From Pseudopyrenochaeta lycopersici (Eukaryota; Ascomycota; Dothideomycetes; Pleosporales; Pseudopyrenochaetaceae): a DNA stretch of 64,000 nt. The notes beneath the pieces are model-generated. The model had not been told where the DNA came from and did no database searches. It worked only from the letters and a program-made list of their open reading frames with translations. This document shows positions 1 through 13,198 of this stretch, piece after piece; position 1 is the stretch's first letter; the number at the start of each line of letters is the position of its first letter. The stretch is from NCBI GenBank assembly GCA_003313425.1, contig NHZP01000008.1:682001-746000 (forward strand), given 5' to 3'. The translations under genes and the position numbers were made by a program.

Positions 1-646
1 GCAGACTGCTCGGGACGCTGCGTCAATCCCCGCGCTGGGCTTAAAAGACCGAGAATCAAACGACCACTGGAAGTGATGGCTCGAGTGTTAGAGCCGAAGT
101 GGTAGGCTCTTGTTAGTCGCCTTCACCTTTTTTTCACATGATGCGGAGAAATCAAGCGTGCTCTCATTGGTTCCTCAGAGCACCCTTTTCATAGTCCGCA
201 CCAGGTTCCATCACCTTTCTACCACCTCACATACAAACACGACCAAGTTCGGCCGAGTTTTAAGGAGTGGGCGCAATGACAGTTTTTCAAAGATGTTTGG
301 CAGAGTGCTGACGCACGCGAAGCAAAGCCCTTTGTGTTTATGTTATAAGTAATCATGGGTAATGAAAAGATGCTAGCGAATCTCTCAATTCAAGCCGCAC
401 TCGATTCAATCATATGCGCAAAAATACAGTGCTAAGTACAATAGAGTCATATGCTGATACGCAAAACACCGATCGCAATGCCGATGCCGTGGTATCTCGT
501 CCAGTCCTGCAAAACAGAACAGTAAACCCCCATCTATATTCACCAACGCCAGACTAAACCCAATGCAAATATCTCAAGATACCAGATGCTGATGCATAAT
601 CCTCCATAACCCGTCCTAAAATAAGTAAACATCTACACGGCCATCG
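1..646. other. Left-edge non-coding stretch
   Basis: I see no supportable gene here. Open frames are short and lack recognisable motifs. The right part is probably the 3' UTR of the leftward WD40 gene that stops at 647. Confidence 0.5.
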
Positions 647-2633
647 TCATACAATGACTGAGCCAAAATTAACGTGCCGCCGGCGACGCCCCGTATCTCC
701 GCCTGATACTCTTTCGTAATCTTGCAATGAGTAGTCGTGGGCCCAATCAGTCATGAAGTCATCCCACTCTGCATTGTCCCAGGACTTTCTGCAAGCGGTC
801 TTGTCGGCCCAGCCTGTCCGATCAAGCTCGATGATACCACCGAATCTCCTCTCCCCGTTGGCGATGAACAAGGACTGTCCGTCAGGGGTGAAGGTGACGC
901 CACCGACGGGACCGAAGAAGTCGAATACCTGTTTCGATTCGAAGGTCTGCGCATTAATAATGTTGATGTAATCATCGGCTTCCGCAGCAACCAGTACACG
1001 GGGCCCAGAGCCAACGGGTGAGAAGCGGAGCGAGCGAGGTACGCTGAGTTCGCTCGTAAGAACAGTGAGGGGTTTGTCCCAGTATCTCGCATCCCAAACG
1101 ACAATGGTAGAATCCTGTGCAGCTGTAGCGACATGTATCCCGTCGTCGGCCCAGGCACATGCGAATGCATCATCGGTATGCGAATTTAATGTCTCAAACG
1201 GCCGGCCTGTCTCGGCATTCGTGATGAGGGTTTCTTGGAAATCACCGACGACAACGCGCATGCGACCATTAGGGCTGGTGGCTGCGCAGTTGACCGCCGC
1301 TGGGTAGTGGAAGGAGTGCGTAAAGGTATCGGTGACGCAGTTCAGAATTCGTAGTCGATGGTCGTTGGAGCAGAGAACTGCCTGTGGGGCATATGTCGTG
1401 CGAGATTGGAAAAGATGCATGTGATTGACTATTTTTGACTTTGTGTCCGCCGCAAAATCTGTCGTGCGGCCGAATGTACATGGAGACCCGTAAGTGGACG
1501 AGAGATTGGTGATAGCGTATTCGCCTTCGAAAGCGCCAGCTATTAGAACGTTGTCAGTTGTGGCTAATGTCGTTATCGAACCGTCTGGAGCTAGACGTTT
1601 GCTCAAGTCCGTAACAACGTCCGCCTGGGTTCCTTCGGCATCTGTACGGAACACTCTGTGGCCCGCTGCATAGAAGACATCGTTTCGCGATGTGGCTGCC
1701 AGGACGTTCCGGAGTTGGAAGTGCGGGAAGAATGCACGGTGAGTCGTGTTATTTCTCCGGAATTGGAAGAAATTATCTGTGCTTGGCGTTGAAGGAATAC
1801 ACTATAGGCTGTCAGTGCGAGGCAGAAGTCGTACGAACTGAGCTGTGTAGTACCTTTCGGACTTCCTTCCAACTGAGTGGCAACTTTTCACTCTCACAAT
1901 CAACTCGTCTTGCTCTTATAGTCGACCGTGTAGTGTTTCGCACACTCCAATCGATGCCTTGACAGTCATATCTGTCACCCTGGAGATCGTCGCGCATGAT
2001 TGATGCCGGCACTTGGATCAGATCGAGGCCGGGAACCGTAGGTTTTTCGGGAGTAAGATGATGAAAGAACGATGTAATAGGCGCAAACGACGTCTTGTCC
2101 TGAATACTCAGATGGGCCTCTTGCAGGGTTGCTGGTGGTTCCAGTGATTGCAGGTGTTCTGAACTTGACATGTGGCTACTCATAAATGTTGGAGGTACAG
2201 GGACAGATGCGTTTGACATGTGGTAGAGAGGGGCAGAGTCGAACATGTCGAGTGTTGAGCCTTGGATAGTAAGTGGCCAGGCTTGGATGTGTGCCATAAC
2301 GGACTGCAACGGCAGAGCGACTTCCTCGTCATCCTCCATGTGGTATGCGCTCGGTATGGTGGCTTCTACGAATTGCTGGAAGTCTGCTAGAGATATGCCC
2401 CCACTATGGTCATGATCCTCGACCACCTCCTCATCTTCTCCGTGGCTGGTAGGCGGCCTGCTGTCTGACAGCGCTGCAAGAGTTACGGCGGCTGCGATGG
2501 CGTTGGGTGAGGCAAGATAATTTGCATCGGCCGGGAGCGCATGAGGATGCATTTGGGGAGGAGTAGCCGTTGGGCCGGCGTGGAGCGTGGCTAAGATGTG
2601 CTCTTCCTCTCCCGGAGCGTGCGGGCTGGCCAT
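647..2633 (-). CDS. WD40-repeat protein, uncharacterised conserved family
   Basis: Two exons, 2633..1854 and 1801..647, flank a 52-bp intron with donor GTACTA, a CACTGAC branch site and acceptor TATAG; the product is 644 aa. The first ~200 residues are low-complexity and acidic. A conserved signature follows at about 225-240 (GDRYDCQGIDWS), and just after the splice junction comes a block containing FFQFRR and HFQLRNVL. WD-type blades fill the C-terminal half, including 'DDAFACAWADDGIHVATAAQDSTIVVWDAR'-like text whose core is DSTIVVWDAR. I recognise the pairing of 'YDCQGIDWS' with 'HFQLRN' from a WD40 family found in fungi and plants, but I know no biochemical function for it. It is probably an intracellular scaffold. 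The chosen ATG is the first in the open frame. The 3' neighbour on the same strand is the chitin synthase, 1.5 kb away. Confidence 0.8.
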
Positions 2634-4093
2634 GGACGGCCGCTATCCAGCAGATAGCGAAGCCTGCGGGGCGACCAAAATGCGAGTCAAGTGATGATGT
2701 CTGCGACGAAGCTGGCGAGAGCTGCAGTCTTGGTGAGGCGTGGCGGCAGATGTAAAGGCGCAGGACAGCGTGGGGGAGGCGACTGGGCCCAGCATAAGCT
2801 CGGCGCAGCAAGACACGCAGTAATGCAGGAGCTATGTATGGGCCCGCGGTGTATGGCCCAGGGCGGCCGAATAGCGGGCGTCGCAATTGCTTCCCTCCAG
2901 GTCCGTCACCTACACAAGGCGCTGCATGCGAGCAAGGCACGCAACTGGGAGAGTGTGGGGTCGCCAGCTGCCACTGTCGGAACGAGGTATTGGCTGCGGG
3001 AGAAATGGGCTGCAGGGCATGTCAGCACCCCGTGAGCAGTCTGGCCATGCGCGCGAAAGGGCCCTCACGCCAGTGTGCTATCGGATATATATGCGGTGCA
3101 TCAAGGCGGTCGATAATACCGGTCGGCGAGCGCTCCAGAGCAGAGCTGATTCTACACTGATGACTTGTCGTCATCAACAACAACAGCGTGGCCCCCACAG
3201 TACGTCCAGCGCCTCTGAAAACCTACACATGCCAACTCCTGGAATCTGTGCATTCACGCCTCAGCAATGGCCGATTGCGCGCTGTCGCATGCCCTCAAGT
3301 CAGGGCTAAGCGGCCGGTACAGCGTGCCCACAGACAGTTGGTCGTACCACAGTGGAGGTCAACGAGCAAAGGCGGGGAATACAACTCGCATGGCACTGCC
3401 AACACGACAACGTTGAAGAGCCAAGCTGAGAGGACGAGAATGCAGTGCGAGCTCCGTGTGACGCCAAAGAGCAGGCAATGGCCCGCGACGAAGCCCGCTT
3501 GTGCTCTTGTCAGGTCTCTTTTGGGACACAGGCAGGCGTACAACCTTCGCTTCCTGACGCGCTGCGAGCTGGCCATGGTTGCACGGCTAATTCGTGGAAC
3601 AAATCAAACCTCTGAGCCCAGCAGGGCCTCCCTACACTGTGGCTCGAGTGTCGTTCTTGTCTCTGTTCGCCGTCCTCAGAAAGCTGCTCCCCCGCTGGCA
3701 CTCCACAACAGCCAGCCACAGATGAAAGAACAAAACCGCAGCCTGTCAGATCCCGCGGTACTTACTGCGAGCGAGCACAAGAACGGAGACCGGCTAGGCT
3801 ACTGAGGAAGCGCCAGTGGAGGTCTGCGATGCGAGCGGACACATATCGCGAGAGACTACGACTTTGCTGAAAAGAATAAATTACTACTAAAGAGTCTAGA
3901 TGGCCACTGTAAAATATGGACCGAGCCCATCATCTACAGGAAACCCATAAAAGAATATCAAATCATGTGAGAGTAGACCCAAAAACCCCCCAGCAATGCA
4001 TTAAGAAAGCAACGTGGTACCAAATGCAATTTTTAAGCTCGTCGCGCAGACGACACGACGGCTTCCCTTCCTATGCGACGCCACAATGCGAAA
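2634..4093. other. Intergenic: WD40 promoter and chitin synthase 3' flank
   Basis: This 1.46-kb gap lies upstream of the WD40 start and downstream of the chitin synthase stop. Several overlapping open frames of 60-205 codons occur on both strands. They lack ATG-plus-domain support, are basic or Cys/Ser-rich, and contradict one another, so I read them as chance. Confidence 0.5.
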
Positions 4094-7000
4094 TCAATTA
4101 TCATAGTACGAGTCGTACCCTTGCTGCTGGTGCGGCCACCCTCCAGCCGACGTCGACTGCTGTGACCACCCGCCGCCTGGTGTTTTAAGTCTCCGCTCTA
4201 TTGGTGCCCAATGTCAGTGACAGCATCATCGTGAGAAGTTGTGCACCTTACCTGCTTCAAAGTCGTGCCATCGTCGCATCGTAATCTTGCTGCTGTCAAA
4301 TTCTCCCTCATACTCCAGGCCTGCCTTTTTGGTTTTCTCGCCTGCCGTCTTACGAGTATCGCCCCAACTAAAGTCGTCAAACTTCCAGAATGCGTACGTC
4401 GGGAGCACAAAGTTCCAAATAGGGAGTGACAGCAGATAGACAAACATCCAAGCGACGTATGACCATCGGTGAGCGGTGACCACAATGAGGACTGCTGGTA
4501 GACCAAGGATGAGGGCCAAGAGGATCAAAGGAATGACTGGAGCCGCGGTGTTGAGCACGGCGGCTTTGATAGAAATAGCGACTGGAGAAAGTCAGCACCG
4601 CCGAATGCCTAAAACGGCGTACAGGGACTTACTTAGGTAGAAGGTAAATGCGATAGCAGCGGGCAGGACCAGAGTTCCAATCAATTCGACAAACACAACA
4701 AATTGCATACTGAAGCAGAAGGTGCCGCACAGATCTCGCACTAGTACCAGCTCCATCAGGTTGTGGACCGTACTATTAATCCATCGCCTGCGCTGTGACA
4801 GAAGTACCTTGAATTCGTCGGGTACCGTGGTCTTGCAGACGGCCTGAGGGACGAAAACCTGTTTCCGTTTGGGGAATGTCTTGAGCATCAGTGTTGACAG
4901 GTACCGATCTTCACCCAATAGTAGCAAATTCTTCTTGTGCAACGTGTCGACGACGTTTTCTGAATAGTGCTCGACAACGTCGGGATTAGCCAGAATTGGG
5001 ACCCAATAGTTCTGACCGCCTTTAGGAGCTTTGATGCGATACATGCAGAAGCATCCGGGAAGACAGGTAACACCACCAAAGACGGATTCAAAGGACTTGG
5101 CCAGATGATGGGAGATGAAGTATCTATTGCTGTCAGTGGCGTCGTTGTCAAACGTGAGAATAGTACTTACTCAAAGACCTGAATCATGGAGACCCACGAC
5201 TGTCGCTTATTGGCAATCTTGGTCTCTCCGCAGAGACCCATGATGTCCGGGTCTTTAACCATGGCGGAGATCATATGTGTCAGGCTGTCAGGGAAAACCT
5301 TCGTGTCGGCGTCCACCATGAGTACGATTTCGTAAAAGTCGGGCGATATACCAGTGATTTTCCAGATACCGTTAAACATTTCAAACTCAAGTTCAGTCAT
5401 ACGCTCGTCAAACATAACCTTCTGCAAGAACGACATGAGAATAATCTGGCTGTCTCGCTTTCCGCGGTTGCCAGATTTGGACTTCTTAGCCTCATCTGGT
5501 GTTCCGCACTTGACAACGACCATCATTGGCACACGTTGCTGCTTGTCTGGCGCAATACGTGAGTTCTCGCCATAGTCGTAGAAGCCAGAGTAGATCTTTG
5601 CCATGTTGTGTCGTTTTGAACCACTAGCAACTGCGACGTATGAAAAGGCTTGAACCTCGTTAGGCAAGACGGCATGATCCTTCATCATGGCCAGACAGAT
5701 TTCAGGTGTTGAGAGATCTTCACCTTTACCCTTAATCATACCATCACAGATTACCAACATCAATTTGTGGCTGTTTGGGTAGTCGGTGGTAGCAACAGAA
5801 TCCAATGTAGTGCGTAAACCTTCGGCGCCCTCGGAGTAGGCAGTGACCAGACAGATAGCGTGAGCCAGTGGATATCCAAAGGGCTGCCATTCAGGAGGAG
5901 GTTGAGGAACAACGGCTTCGTGGACGAAACCCGCAGGTCCAGGACCCTCCACTTCACCCATTACACTAGAATAGCGATTTTGCTCCGTAGTACCAGAGAG
6001 AAGCAGACTTGATCGCGACTCTTGATGAGAGTGCTTTCCATCATAAGTGGGTAGGGTGCCATGGCTGGCGTTGAGTTGCCTATACATGCCGCTGTTGGAT
6101 CCAAGTAGACGAGACCCATTGCTTTGACTTGTCATGGTCGTAGGTGGAGCGCGCGTTTTGGCCGACTTATCCACAGAGTAAGGGCTAGTGAACCTCGACG
6201 TAGAGGGCAAGAATGCACTACCACGCTTGCTTGAGCGATCTGGGCCAGCAGCTGGATCGGTGAGCCTGGGTGGTGGGCGGTAGATGTCGTCACTCCACTC
6301 TTCGATTTGCTGCTTTCGCTGTTTGGAGTCTGCCTTGCCCACAGACGTCTTCGTGGCACCAAACTTTCTGCTAATGAACCATTGGAAAGCCAGCGCAAGG
6401 ACGAATTTGGACACAACGACGGCCAAGATGAATACCAGCGAGACGTAGAGGACGACCTTGGACGCAATGCAGCCAATACTCTCAGTGTCGATAGATCCGA
6501 CCTTGATGATTTCGGTAAAGCATCGAGAAACCTGCTTTTCGTAACTTGAAGAGTAGGCGCGAGTGACGTCTACTCCCCGGACGGAGGGGTTCTGGCGGAT
6601 CTCATCGAAAATGCGTGGCGTATCGACTTGGGTCCTGTTGAAAAAGTCGAGGAGGTTGAGATCGAGTACATCTCCACCCCACACCATCAGATTGCGCGAA
6701 CTGTTCCGAATGTCTTCCCACGTAAAATAGACGTCGCCAGTGTTCTTCAAACCGTAAAAGGCTCTTCGAGCACCGTCCGAGGTGTGGCACATGTAGCCGT
6801 TGTACTCCAGGAATGTGTTGTTGGGCTTACTAGAACCATCCTGGTTGGTGAGCCGGCATGGGAAATACCAGGCCAAGTCGCCGTTTCCATTAGTCGGGAT
6901 ACCAGAGTTCGGTTTGGGGGTAATGAGTCCTTTGCAAGCTCCATTGACGTTCTGGAACAAAAAGCTCGCGTCTTGACCGCCATGTTTCTCAGGGAGATCG

Positions 7001-7905
7001 AAGAGAACGTTGGCACCAGATGGCACGCCACGAGCGAGGGGATGCGTGGATCGAGCGAGGTCGTAAGCTTTGCCATGTACGATTAAAAAGCCCCTGTCGA
7101 CTTTGTTGACCCTGAGGCGAGCATTGCCGCCTGCAGGGCAGACGGTTTCCGTAAAACCAAATGTGAGATATCCAACAAAAGTGCAGATGAGCATGATGAT
7201 GCTGACGAGCCCGACCTTTTCTCTCCACGCACGCTGTTGCGCCTTTTGGGGTTTCCCAAAGCATCTGAGAACGGCATCCGGGCACCAGAAGGTGATGATG
7301 GCACAGTATACATTCCACAGGCTGGGCGGCCGCATCTTGTCCTTTTCTTTCTGCTTCTGCTTCTCGAGCTTTTCCATTGTCTTGCTCCGTGTTAGCCTGC
7401 GCTGTACTCGCGGGGCTTCGTCGTCCAGGGGCGCCTGTTTGTCGTTGTACCCACCGCCCGACGCATTGCGCATATGCGGGGGCTTGAGGTCGGTGCTGTC
7501 TGAGCTGACGGTTTCGGCTTCCATGTGGTCCTCCATGATGGGGTCGTTGCCCGTGGTTGACGGCTGGACGGCCATTCTCTGGGCATGTTTGCGGTAGTGG
7601 TAGTTTGGGTGGGTTGGGTCAATCCGCTGGCGCTCTGGTCGGATGAGACTGCGCTTCCTGCCCAGGTCTGGGCCGGGGGTGGTGTGCTGGCTACGCATTA
7701 TGGGGTCTCGTTCCATGGGTACCGGCGTGCCTGGCGAAGGGAGCGGCCTCGAGTAGGACTGGGCGCCGCTTTTGCGAGTGCCGCGGTCGCTCGATCGCGT
7801 GTTTTCCAGGTCAGAGGTTCGGCGTCGGCGCGATGGTGAGTCGCGAAAGACATGTCGCTCATCGCGCCGGGGAGACGAGTCATTGGGTCGCTGGGGCAGA
7901 GACAT
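4094..7905 (-). CDS. Chitin synthase, class IV (Chs3-type)
   Basis: A plasma-membrane family 2 glycosyltransferase that polymerises GlcNAc from UDP-GlcNAc. Four exons (7905..5171, 5123..4633, 4581..4252, 4197..4094) are joined across introns of 47, 51 and 54 bp, each with GTAAG-type donors, giving 1219 aa. The N-terminal ~190 residues are basic and Ser/Pro-rich. Membrane segments lie near 200-216 and 231-252, with another after the extracellular region near 500. The catalytic half contains the [10 protein letters not shown] block, EDRYL at 983-987 and the QRRRW signature at 1022-1026, followed by a C-terminal cluster of membrane helices. The tail is Gly/Gln/Tyr-rich and ends YYDN. Class IV (the yeast CHS3 class) fits the overall architecture and the absence of a myosin motor. 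Skt5/Chs4, the activator of this class in yeast, lies immediately upstream in divergent orientation. Confidence 0.93.
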
Positions 7906-10229
7906 TGTGCGAGGAATGCAATGTTAGACGTCGTTACACAGGAGGGCCGCCTCCGCTGCCGGTGTAGGCCGTCCTACTCCTGAAAGAATATATGCTGCAG
8001 GTGTCCGCCGCTGGCAAACGCCGCGAGGGCGAGGTGTGAAATTGGCGTCGAGGGCGGGCAGGCGGTCCGGGGGCAACCGGGATGGGGAGGGGGTGGATGT
8101 GCAGTGGTGATGGTGGTGGTGATTGCAGTGTTTCAGCGAGTGACGGCAGAATGGGGCATCGACGAACGAGCCAACGAAAAGAACGATCGATAGGTGCAAA
8201 ACGAGTGTAAGAGAACAGCCTCTCAACCTGCGGCTGCGGTTGTTGCGAGGTCAACGAATGCCTTAGAGGGATGGGGCGAGGGAACCCCTTGCCAGCGTGC
8301 TCCGCCCGCGAATCGCAGGCCGAATCGAATCTATTTTGGAACCGTTTCCCCAGCGCCAACCACTAGAGCCAACGCGGCCTGAAGGAGCTCAACCCGCCCA
8401 ACGTTTGTCTACCCTTGACCAAGACGACAGCGGACTGGGCAATGCCCATCCTTTGTGTTTTGGGATGGTGCATTGCATGTGCTTCACGCCTGCCCCGAGT
8501 GCTCGTTCTCGCAGACGTCGCAGTCGCACCACGGTCCCAGTAGCTGGGGCGTGAAGGCAAGCTGACGCCCTAAAACTCCCCTGCAGCGAAGAATTCGACA
8601 AGGCGGCTAGACGCATTGCGTGCAGATTGCGCCAGTCCAACCCTGAATCGGCTACTTATTTTCCGTCCCTCAGGCGCCTTTTAACATCAGCCGCGGCGCC
8701 TGTGAACATCATCATTTCCTTCCAAACGCGCAGAGGCAGCAGCAGACTGGACGTGTCTGCAACCCGTCTGGCAGCGAGGATAGCACGGGGCTCATCAGGG
8801 CGCGCTTGCCTCCAAACGGATGCTGCTATTGCCATTGGCGCGCTGGCCGGCAAGGAAGTCGAAAATGTAACACTCTGGTCCGGATACGTGCCCACTGCGC
8901 CGCCTGTGGCCTGCGGGCTGCTTTGGAGCTACTCCATCTGGAGAATGCTGTGACGCACCCTTCCTGTGTGAGCATGACGAATACGATTGAACCCCCTTTG
9001 CACTTGCAGCAAACAGACACCCTGACGGCAACAACATGGCAATGGCAGTTTCCATAGGTGTGGAGCCACCAGCCTTCGACCACGCCCTAAATTGGTCGAT
9101 TACAGGTATTCCCCATATATACCATGCACTGCAGCACTGCAGCTCCACTTAGCTGTCTTGACCCGGCTAAAGGAAGCTTTTGCCGTGGCGTTCGTCCCGT
9201 GTAGACAGTCCCAAAGTGTTCGAGCTGAAGCTGCAAATGGTAGAGGCGGCTTGGTGGCCTACATTCTTGTCCACACACGGACAGTTCGAACCTCGACAGC
9301 CAATGCCAACCACCCCCTCTGGCATGCTAGGGCATTTCAATGTTGATGCAAAGCGATCACGGATGACGAGCGCGCCGTTCCGGGCACATGATTGAATACG
9401 CCAGACTACTGCCTGTTCTGTATTGCTTGCCATGCCTGTCTTAGACGATGCTCAGTCCCGCCCCAGGTACACTCATAAAACCACGCAGTATCCCGTCTGA
9501 AACAGCAAACTCGTTGCTCTTTTCAGCCGCTTCAATTACACATACTCTCAACCCCCCGGGAGCCGCAATTGCTGCCTTGGCCCATGTCGGCTCGAACCGA
9601 GTCAGAGATCGAATAGTGGCCACCCGTCGTGAACGTCACACAGCTTTAGCTCCGTCAGCAGCCCGAACTCTGCCGCCTGGTTACTTTCGCTAGTACGTAC
9701 GAGAAAAAGGTCGGCAAGTCGAGACGTGGGGTTTCTTCAAGACACTGCATCTACCGCGCACCTGCCTGTCCTATACTACGGAGGGGCAGCTCGAAGAGCC
9801 CTTGCCAGCCGGAACAAAGAATTGCACCGAGATTTGCCCAGAGAACCCATCTGCATTTGGGCCCCTCAAGTGGCCACGCTTTGGACCCTTAGCAGCGCAC
9901 TGATCGTGTAAGTGCAAATCCGCCCCCGGACCGCAGAGAGATCTTCAATCCAGGGTTCAGCATCCTCCGCGAAGGCGCAGGCCGCCAGATTTCAGCCCAC
10001 GTTCACATTGCATTGCAGTCACTGACAGACATCGAGAAGTGAAAGACTCTGGCTGCACCCAGGCTGCTGTCTTGTGCGCTGGCTTCGTCCGTCTCCAGCC
10101 TTCACTGCCTTGGGCCACTGTTTGGGCCCCGCAAGCTCCACCGAGTCAGGGGAGCAAGCCGGATATAAAGGAGCGCCAGTGACCAGAGCAAAACGAGACG
10201 AGCTGAGAGTAAGAGACATCTTGGAGATC
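7906..10229. promoter_or_regulatory. Shared 2.3-kb divergent control region of chitin synthase and its activator
   Basis: This is the space between the start codons of the leftward chitin synthase and the rightward Skt5 gene. No protein-like frame is supported. A TATATAC sequence lies at about 9115. The GGATATAAAG at 10161-10170 is about 60 bp before the Skt5 ATG and could be a TATA element. The length leaves room for long leaders or non-coding transcripts. That the two genes are co-regulated is inference. Confidence 0.4.
10161..10170 (+). promoter_or_regulatory. Possible TATA element of the Skt5-like gene
   Basis: GGATATAAAG lies about 60 bp before the chosen start codon. If functional, the leader would be very short. 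Position and motif are the only support. Confidence 0.3.
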
Positions 10230-12293
10230 ATGTCTGCAGCACCACCTAGGGCTCTGCCGCCAGTGCCACCGCCTCTCGCAGACCCGGTCGAACATGCTGG
10301 CTCAAGTGGGTCGAGCCACTCAAACCGCTCCAGCAGTTCCTTGCGCCGCAAACCTGTACCCAGCGTCGCCCAATACCCTCCAATACCCTCCTTCAATATC
10401 GACGAGCACGACGACAGCGTAGCCCAAGGCCGCGACTTGCGACAATCCGGATCTGCCACACCAAGCTCTACGGGGCACTCGAGAACGCCGTCGAGGGAAA
10501 CGCCGGATTTGGTGGACAACAGGAACTCGGGAAACTCAATCCCCGTGACGAGAGACATTCCTATCCGGCAACTGCACATCAACGATGGCTCCTACGGCAG
10601 CCGGTATTCGCACGCTGCAGAGATGGACGTTGCACACCTACAAGAGGACGAGACCATGTATAGCCCACGCGAGCAGTACCAGCCAAATTACTACGCCCAG
10701 CAACCGACGCAGCCGGCTTCTGCGTATCCGCCCCGCGAAACGGTGCAATCACCGAGTTCAAATTCGCAACACTCATCGAGTGACAGTGTCCGCAACTCGT
10801 ATCAGTACGGGCCAGACGTACCACTGCAGGTACCCCGCACCACAGGTCCCAGACCCAGTTCTGCATACACCCTGGGCTCGGAATTGAATGCACCGGGTCG
10901 TACACATTCCCCACGCCTCTCAGTGGGCGGCTCTCCCGTATCCAATGGTTCGCCAAATAGTTATGCGCGGCAAACGTCCACAAATCGCCGCTCTCCTGAT
11001 ATCAGACCTACATCCTACGTGGACTTGCTGAACCTACCCTACAACCAACAGATTGCCCCCGCCGCAAACTTGGGGAATGCAGCGCTGCGAGGCGCTGTTG
11101 GGCAAAATGCGTCACTTCTTGACACGAAGAAAACGCTGGACATGTACAGGGGTAACGTTAAAAAAACGCAGGACACCGCTGTGCAGTATGAATTTGCACT
11201 ATTCATGGTACAAGTTGCACGTGAAGTCATGGCCTCAGGCCCTTCTACTGACGATCACGGACTGGCTCCTGCGGAAATGCTTCGGGAAGCACGACAGATT
11301 CTCCAACGATTAGCCGACCGTAGCTACCCTTTCGCACAGTACTATCTCGCGGATGGCTACGCGTCAGGATTGTTCAATAAAGACAAGCCTGATTACGACC
11401 GAGCATTCCCCCTCTTTATCGCCGCTAGCAAGCACGGCCACGCAGAATCAGGCTACCGCGCTGCTCTTTGCTACGAGTTTGGCTGGGGCTGTCGCAAAGA
11501 TTATGCCAAAGCTGTTCAATTCTTCCGTGCTGCAGCTTCCAAAAATCATCCTGGAGCAGCAACGCGATTGGGCAAAGCGTGTTTGACCGGCGACATGGGT
11601 CTTCAAGGCAAGTACAGAGAAGGCGTGAAATGGCTCAAACGCGCCTCAGAGTCAGCCGACTATCAGTACAATAATGCACCATATGAGCTGGGTCTGCTAC
11701 ACGAGACTGGCTATGGAGACGACATCTTCAAAGACGAAGTCTATGCAGTACAACTTTTTACACAAGCTGCAGAGTTGAACCACGCAATGGCTGCTCTGAA
11801 GTTGGGCGAAGCTTACGAGCACGGCCTTCTACGCTGCCCCAAAGATGCTGCACTTTCCGTACACTATTACAACTGCGCCGCTCAAGCCGACATTCCCGAA
11901 GCTATGATGAACCTTTGTGCCTGGTATATGGTCGGCGCCGAACCTGTTCTGGACAAGGATGAGAATGAGGCATACGAGTGGGCTAAGAAAGCCGCAGAGC
12001 ATGGTAGGCTCGGTTTCTATTTCTGATCAGACACTGTTGTGCTAACTTGCAAAGGCCTTCCAAAGGCTGAATATGCCTGTGGATACTTTACAGAAATGGG
12101 TATTGGATGCCGGCGCGACCCTCTCGAAGCAAACGTCTGGTACGTCAAGGCTGCAGATCACGGAGATGAGAGAGCAAAGCAGCGCCTTGCCATCATTCAG
12201 GCCGCGGCATCCGGCCAGTCACCGGCTCCAACCAACAGCGACAAGAGCAAACTCAAAAAAGGTGGGAAAGACGAGAACTGTGTGGTCATGTAG
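10230..12293 (+). CDS. Chitin synthase activator Skt5/Chs4, Sel1-repeat and CaaX
   Basis: Two exons (10230..12003 and 12055..12293) around a 51-bp intron with a GCTAAC branch site give 670 aa. The first ~270 residues are Ser/Pro/Gln/Tyr-rich and probably disordered. From about 300 to 640, Sel1-like (TPR-type) repeats recur as 'A..yL..GyasG', 'GyRaAlcYEfGwG' and 'AlkLGeaYEhG' helices. The protein ends in CVVM, a good farnesylation CaaX box, which yeast Chs4/Skt5 also carries. Known role: Chs4 binds and activates Chs3, the class encoded by the divergent neighbour. I chose ATG 10230 because it begins MSAAPPRALPPVPPPL, a typical fungal start for this family; the open frame continues upstream only through non-ATG codons. 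The intron near the 3' end sits inside the last Sel1 repeat. Confidence 0.92.
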
Positions 12294-13198
12294 AGGGGAC
12301 TTTTGCATCTTCCTTTTCCTCTTCACCCTTCTACGATTTTAATCTTTGAAAAGAACCAGAACTCAGGATGGAACGTTCTGCTTTTCAACAAAGGGCATTG
12401 TTGATGGCATTAATATAGGGTTTTGCATATGGCGTCGGCTTGCATATCTGTTGCAAAATGCTCTGGGTATCGAGCGTCAAAATATCTCATTACTTCTTGG
12501 AATCGGGATTGGAGTGTCTGCATTACTGCTTGATACCATCATTCGAGTTTGTAAATTTATGAGGTTGATGTTTCAAGAAATACGAAGTGGATAATGTCTG
12601 ATCATGGCGGTTGTCCGCGGCTTTGTCGTCACCTGTTTGGTTCCGAATGACCTCTCGAAACCGCTGATTGGCCAATGGCTCCAACTTCTTACGTATGTTT
12701 GGTTTCTGGGTGCCTTTTGTCTTGTCCCTCTATTAACCATAGCAAGTTCATACTGACACCCAGATGCGTCCCACCGCTCTCATTTCGGAACATTCGTCAA
12801 CAACTCACGTTCTGTGGGGGTACGGAGCAAGATATGATGCACGGAGTACATTGAGGGCGCGCTGCCATACCCCGAGATCAACGGCACCTGTTTAGCGTGC
12901 AGTTCTTGTGGACTCGCTTGTCATCGCTTCTCCTAATCCGTGGCTAGCCGGTACTATTCCGAAGGAATGATGCAGGTCCCGTGGATATGCACCCTTCGCT
13001 ACTGCACCAGCTACATCTGTAGGGCGTGACAACTGATAACGTTGCAGCGATAGGTCAAACACTACTTCCGTACATGAAGTTTAAAGGTCCGACTTCGCCA
13101 ACAAACATTCACCGCTACTCATACATTCCACCCAGAACTTCTGATACTACTATTATTACGCCAGGGCGAACGAAACAGGGAGGAAGTAAGAATACACA
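12294..13198. other. Intergenic: Skt5 3' flank and aminotransferase promoter
   Basis: A 0.9-kb gap between two rightward genes. It begins with a T-rich 3' UTR. An 82-codon frame at 12346-12594 starts with TTG and resembles nothing. I see no gene. Confidence 0.5.

Noticed and set aside
3188..3805. 205-codon frame between the WD40 and chitin synthase genes
   Set aside because: No motif, basic and Cys/Ser/Gln-rich text, overlapped by equally long antisense frames; it reads as chance.
9270..9310. GTTCGAACC motif resembling a tRNA T-loop
   Set aside because: The flanking bases do not form a T stem and no cloverleaf can be drawn around it.
10074..10229. In-frame upstream extension of the Skt5-like gene
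   Set aside because: It begins at a GTG, not an ATG, contains the candidate TATA element, and lacks similarity to family N-termini.
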